DNA of 50,553 nucleotides from Candidatus Bathyarchaeota archaeon. Lineage in GTDB: Archaea > Thermoproteota > Bathyarchaeia > TCS64. Below the pieces are notes generated by a model. It worked only from the letters and a program-made list of their open reading frames with translations. It was not told the DNA's origin and did no database searches. The translations under genes were made by a program, and so were the position numbers. Location: NCBI GenBank assembly GCA_026394265.1, contig JAPKYO010000014.1, forward strand, positions 1-50,553, given 5' to 3'. Positions 49,132-50,553 of this stretch are shown here, in pieces (positions within the stretch are counted from its first letter, which is position 1; every line of letters starts with the position of its first letter).

Positions 49132-50457
49132 TTACCTTATCTTGACGTACTCGTAGGCCTTGGTGGCGTTCTCGAAGCAGTACTGGACCCTGTCGTAGCC
49201 CTTGCGTAGCTCGGCGGCGTCTGCCTGTACCTTCGTGGGTGCCTCGCCGTCGACGACTATGCGCTTCATGAACTCCGCGACCTCGACCATTTCCTGCTCC
49301 TTCATGCCGAGGCGCGTGAGTTCGGCGGTGCCGAGGCGTATGCCTCCGGGGTTCATGTAGTGGCGCCCCTCCTTGACATCCCACGGGAGGAGGTTGCGGT
49401 TTATGATGATTCCCGCCTTCTCGAGGCTCTTCTCGACCGAGCCGCCGTCGCCGTACTTGGTTATGTCGATGAGGAGCATGTGGCTCTCCGTGAACCCCTT
49501 GTGCTCGGCGAGCACCTTGAAGCCGCGCTCGTAGAGCGCCTGCCCGAGTGCCTTGCTGTTCCTGATGACCTGCTCGGCGTAGGCTTCGCCGAACTGGAGC
49601 ATCTCCGCCGATGCGATGGCTACGCCGGCGAGGGCGTGCAGGTGGTGGTTGCTGACGAGGCCGGGGAGCGTCGCCTTCTTGATGGGCTCCGAGTACTTGT
49701 CCCAGCTTAGCACCGTGCCGTGCTGTGGGCCGAAGAACGTCTTGTGGGTGCTGACGGTGACGGTGTCGGCGCCCTCCCTGAGGGGGTCCTGGAACTTGCC
49801 GCCCGCGATTAGGCCGCTGACGTGTGCGCTGTCGTAGTGGATCATGGCGCCCGCGTCGTGGAATACGCCCGCCAGCTCCTCGACGGGGTGGGGGAACGGG
49901 AAGACGCTGCCCCCGAAGATGACGAGCTTCGGCGCCTTGCCCTCCTCGACGAGCTTCATGAGCCTCTGCGCCGTCTTGTCGACGTCGATGTTCAACTCAT
50001 AATAGTCGAGAGGTAGGTACTCAACTTCGAGGCCAGTGACCGCGCCTGCCGTGCCTCCGAGGTTCTTCCTGCCATATGTTATGTGACCACCGCAGGTGAT
50101 TGGTAGTGCCATAATGGTGTCTCCTGGCTCAGTAAAGGCAGTGTAGACGATGAGGTTAGAGACGACGCCCGATATGGGGCGGGGGTCGACGAACTCTGCC
50201 CTGAAAAGCCTCTTCTGTAGCTCGATGCAGTTGGACTCTACCTTGTCTATCCACTCGCAGCCAGCGTAGACGCGTTCACCGACCCATCCCTCGGCGTATC
50301 GGTTGCCGAAGTCTGTGGTTAGTGCCTCGCGGACCGCGGGGCTCGGCACGTTCTCGCTGGCGATAAGAGGGATGTACCTGTTGAATGCTTTATGGTGATC
50401 CTGGAGGGCGCCCAGCACCTCGTCATAGTACTGGCGCGGCGTCTTTGCGCTCATCAC
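49132..50457 (-). CDS. glyA: serine hydroxymethyltransferase
   Basis: 441 residues of archaeal SHMT. PLP-binding features are YDSAHVSG (208-215) and STHKTFFGP with the Schiff-base lysine K239. Other landmarks are RYIPLIASENVPSPAV, the GNRYAEGW motif and NPGGIRLGT near the C-terminus. It interconverts serine and glycine with tetrahydrofolate/H4MPT-bound one-carbon units. A TATA-like GCATAAATTTTC at 50481-50492 lies about 30 bases before the start, so the mRNA is nearly leaderless; the second ATG (50454) is an alternative. First gene of the operon with the M24 pair and the deacylase. Confidence 0.95.
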   Translation of the reverse strand: MMSAKTPRQYYDEVLGALQDHHKAFNRYIPLIASENVPSPAVREALTTDFGNRYAEGWVGERVYAGCEWIDKVESNCIELQKRLFRAEFVDPRPISGVVSNLIVYTAFTEPGDTIMALPITCGGHITYGRKNLGGTAGAVTGLEVEYLPLDYYELNIDVDKTAQRLMKLVEEGKAPKLVIFGGSVFPFPHPVEELAGVFHDAGAMIHYDSAHVSGLIAGGKFQDPLREGADTVTVSTHKTFFGPQHGTVLSWDKYSEPIKKATLPGLVSNHHLHALAGVAIASAEMLQFGEAYAEQVIRNSKALGQALYERGFKVLAEHKGFTESHMLLIDITKYGDGGSVEKSLEKAGIIINRNLLPWDVKEGRHYMNPGGIRLGTAELTRLGMKEQEMVEVAEFMKRIVVDGEAPTKVQADAAELRKGYDRVQYCFENATKAYEYVKIR

Positions 50458-50480
50458 GTATCCTGATGAGCCATGAGGGG

Positions 50481-50492
50481 GAAAATTTATGC
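50481..50492 (-). promoter_or_regulatory. TATA box of the glyA operon
   Basis: GCATAAATTTTC on the minus strand, 24-35 bases upstream of the glyA start at 50457. Confidence 0.65.
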
Positions 50493-50516
50493 TTTACCTA
50501 AAAATGCTGGGTAGGA

Positions 50517-50553
50517 CTAGTAGAAGTGCTGGATCTCTATGACGTAGCCTTCA
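50517..50553 (-). CDS. partial gene, C-terminal end resembling a VOC/glyoxalase protein
   Basis: Only the last eleven codons fall in the window: EGYVIEIQHFY and a TAG stop at 50517-50519. The DP-x-GY-x-IE-x-Q ending is typical of glyoxalase/bleomycin-resistance (VOC) proteins, where the Glu is a metal ligand. The sequence is too short to be sure. Confidence 0.4.
   Translation of the reverse strand, partial: EGYVIEIQHFY

Overview
The window is archaeal DNA. The 16S and 23S rRNA genes on the minus strand, the archaeal-type RNase P RNA, TATA boxes about 25 bases upstream of many starts (several transcripts look leaderless) and tRNA genes that encode their CCA all say so. The rRNA operon has no tRNA-Ala in the 16S-23S spacer, as in crenarchaeote-like (TACK) archaea. 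The gene mix and rRNA character would fit an uncultured Bathyarchaeia-like organism, but that placement is an inference without a tree. The chromosomal background is G+C-rich; a few short patches are strikingly A+T-rich and look imported.

Layout. 1-4114: truncated 23S, complete 16S, leader and promoter, with a 16S processing helix readable in both flanks. 4115-8300: a candidate structured element, an OB-like small protein, three glycosyltransferases and a very small membrane protein. 8350-15005: a redox-active Cys protein, adenine deaminase-like amidohydrolase, flavin oxidoreductase, aminotransferase, and a GT2 / protein O-mannosyltransferase pair. 15120-20874: small proteins, a tandem GNAT-like paralogue pair with matching promoters, an SDR, a zinc-ribbon protein, an orphan AbrB-type protein, a GNAT-OB fusion and a beta-lactamase-fold hydrolase. 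20875-30269: a candidate structured RNA, SMP-30 protein, SDR, a degenerate M24 protein, an A+T-rich islet abutting the RNase P RNA gene, a reductive-dehalogenase-like protein with a Cys-rich partner, an MFS transporter, an arginine-deiminase-like protein and an alpha/beta hydrolase. 30311-32122: an A+T-rich islet with one DUF262/HNH protein. 32110-40010: split purH, guaB, a repeat-bearing intergenic region, mobA, small proteins, a beta-propeller and an F420-type oxidoreductase. 40077-43808: an islet flanked by copies of the tRNA-Cys 3' end (HxlR regulator, iron-sulfur flavoprotein, split-barrel flavoprotein), tRNA-Cys, a DUF3795 protein, an A+T-rich deoxyribosyltransferase/TIR-like gene and tRNA-Pro. 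43981-50553: wHTH-like protein, phosphoglycerate kinase, and an operon of serine hydroxymethyltransferase, two M24 pita-bread proteins and an aspartoacylase-family deacylase, ending in a partial VOC-type gene.

How the parts work together. The chromosomal genes describe heterotrophic handling of amino acids, purines and N-acyl or guanidino compounds plus surface glycosylation. The most interesting signal is a recurrent architecture: short cargo islets (about 0.8, 1.8 and 2.1 kb) without a recognisable recombinase sit exactly at the 3' end of a host gene (RNase P RNA, purH, tRNA-Cys), each bounded by a direct repeat of that gene's 3' end; a fourth A+T-rich gene abuts the 3' end of tRNA-Pro without a visible repeat. 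Their cargo is typical of defence or toxin-antitoxin islands (VapB-like protein, DUF262/HNH, deoxyribosyltransferase-like effector).
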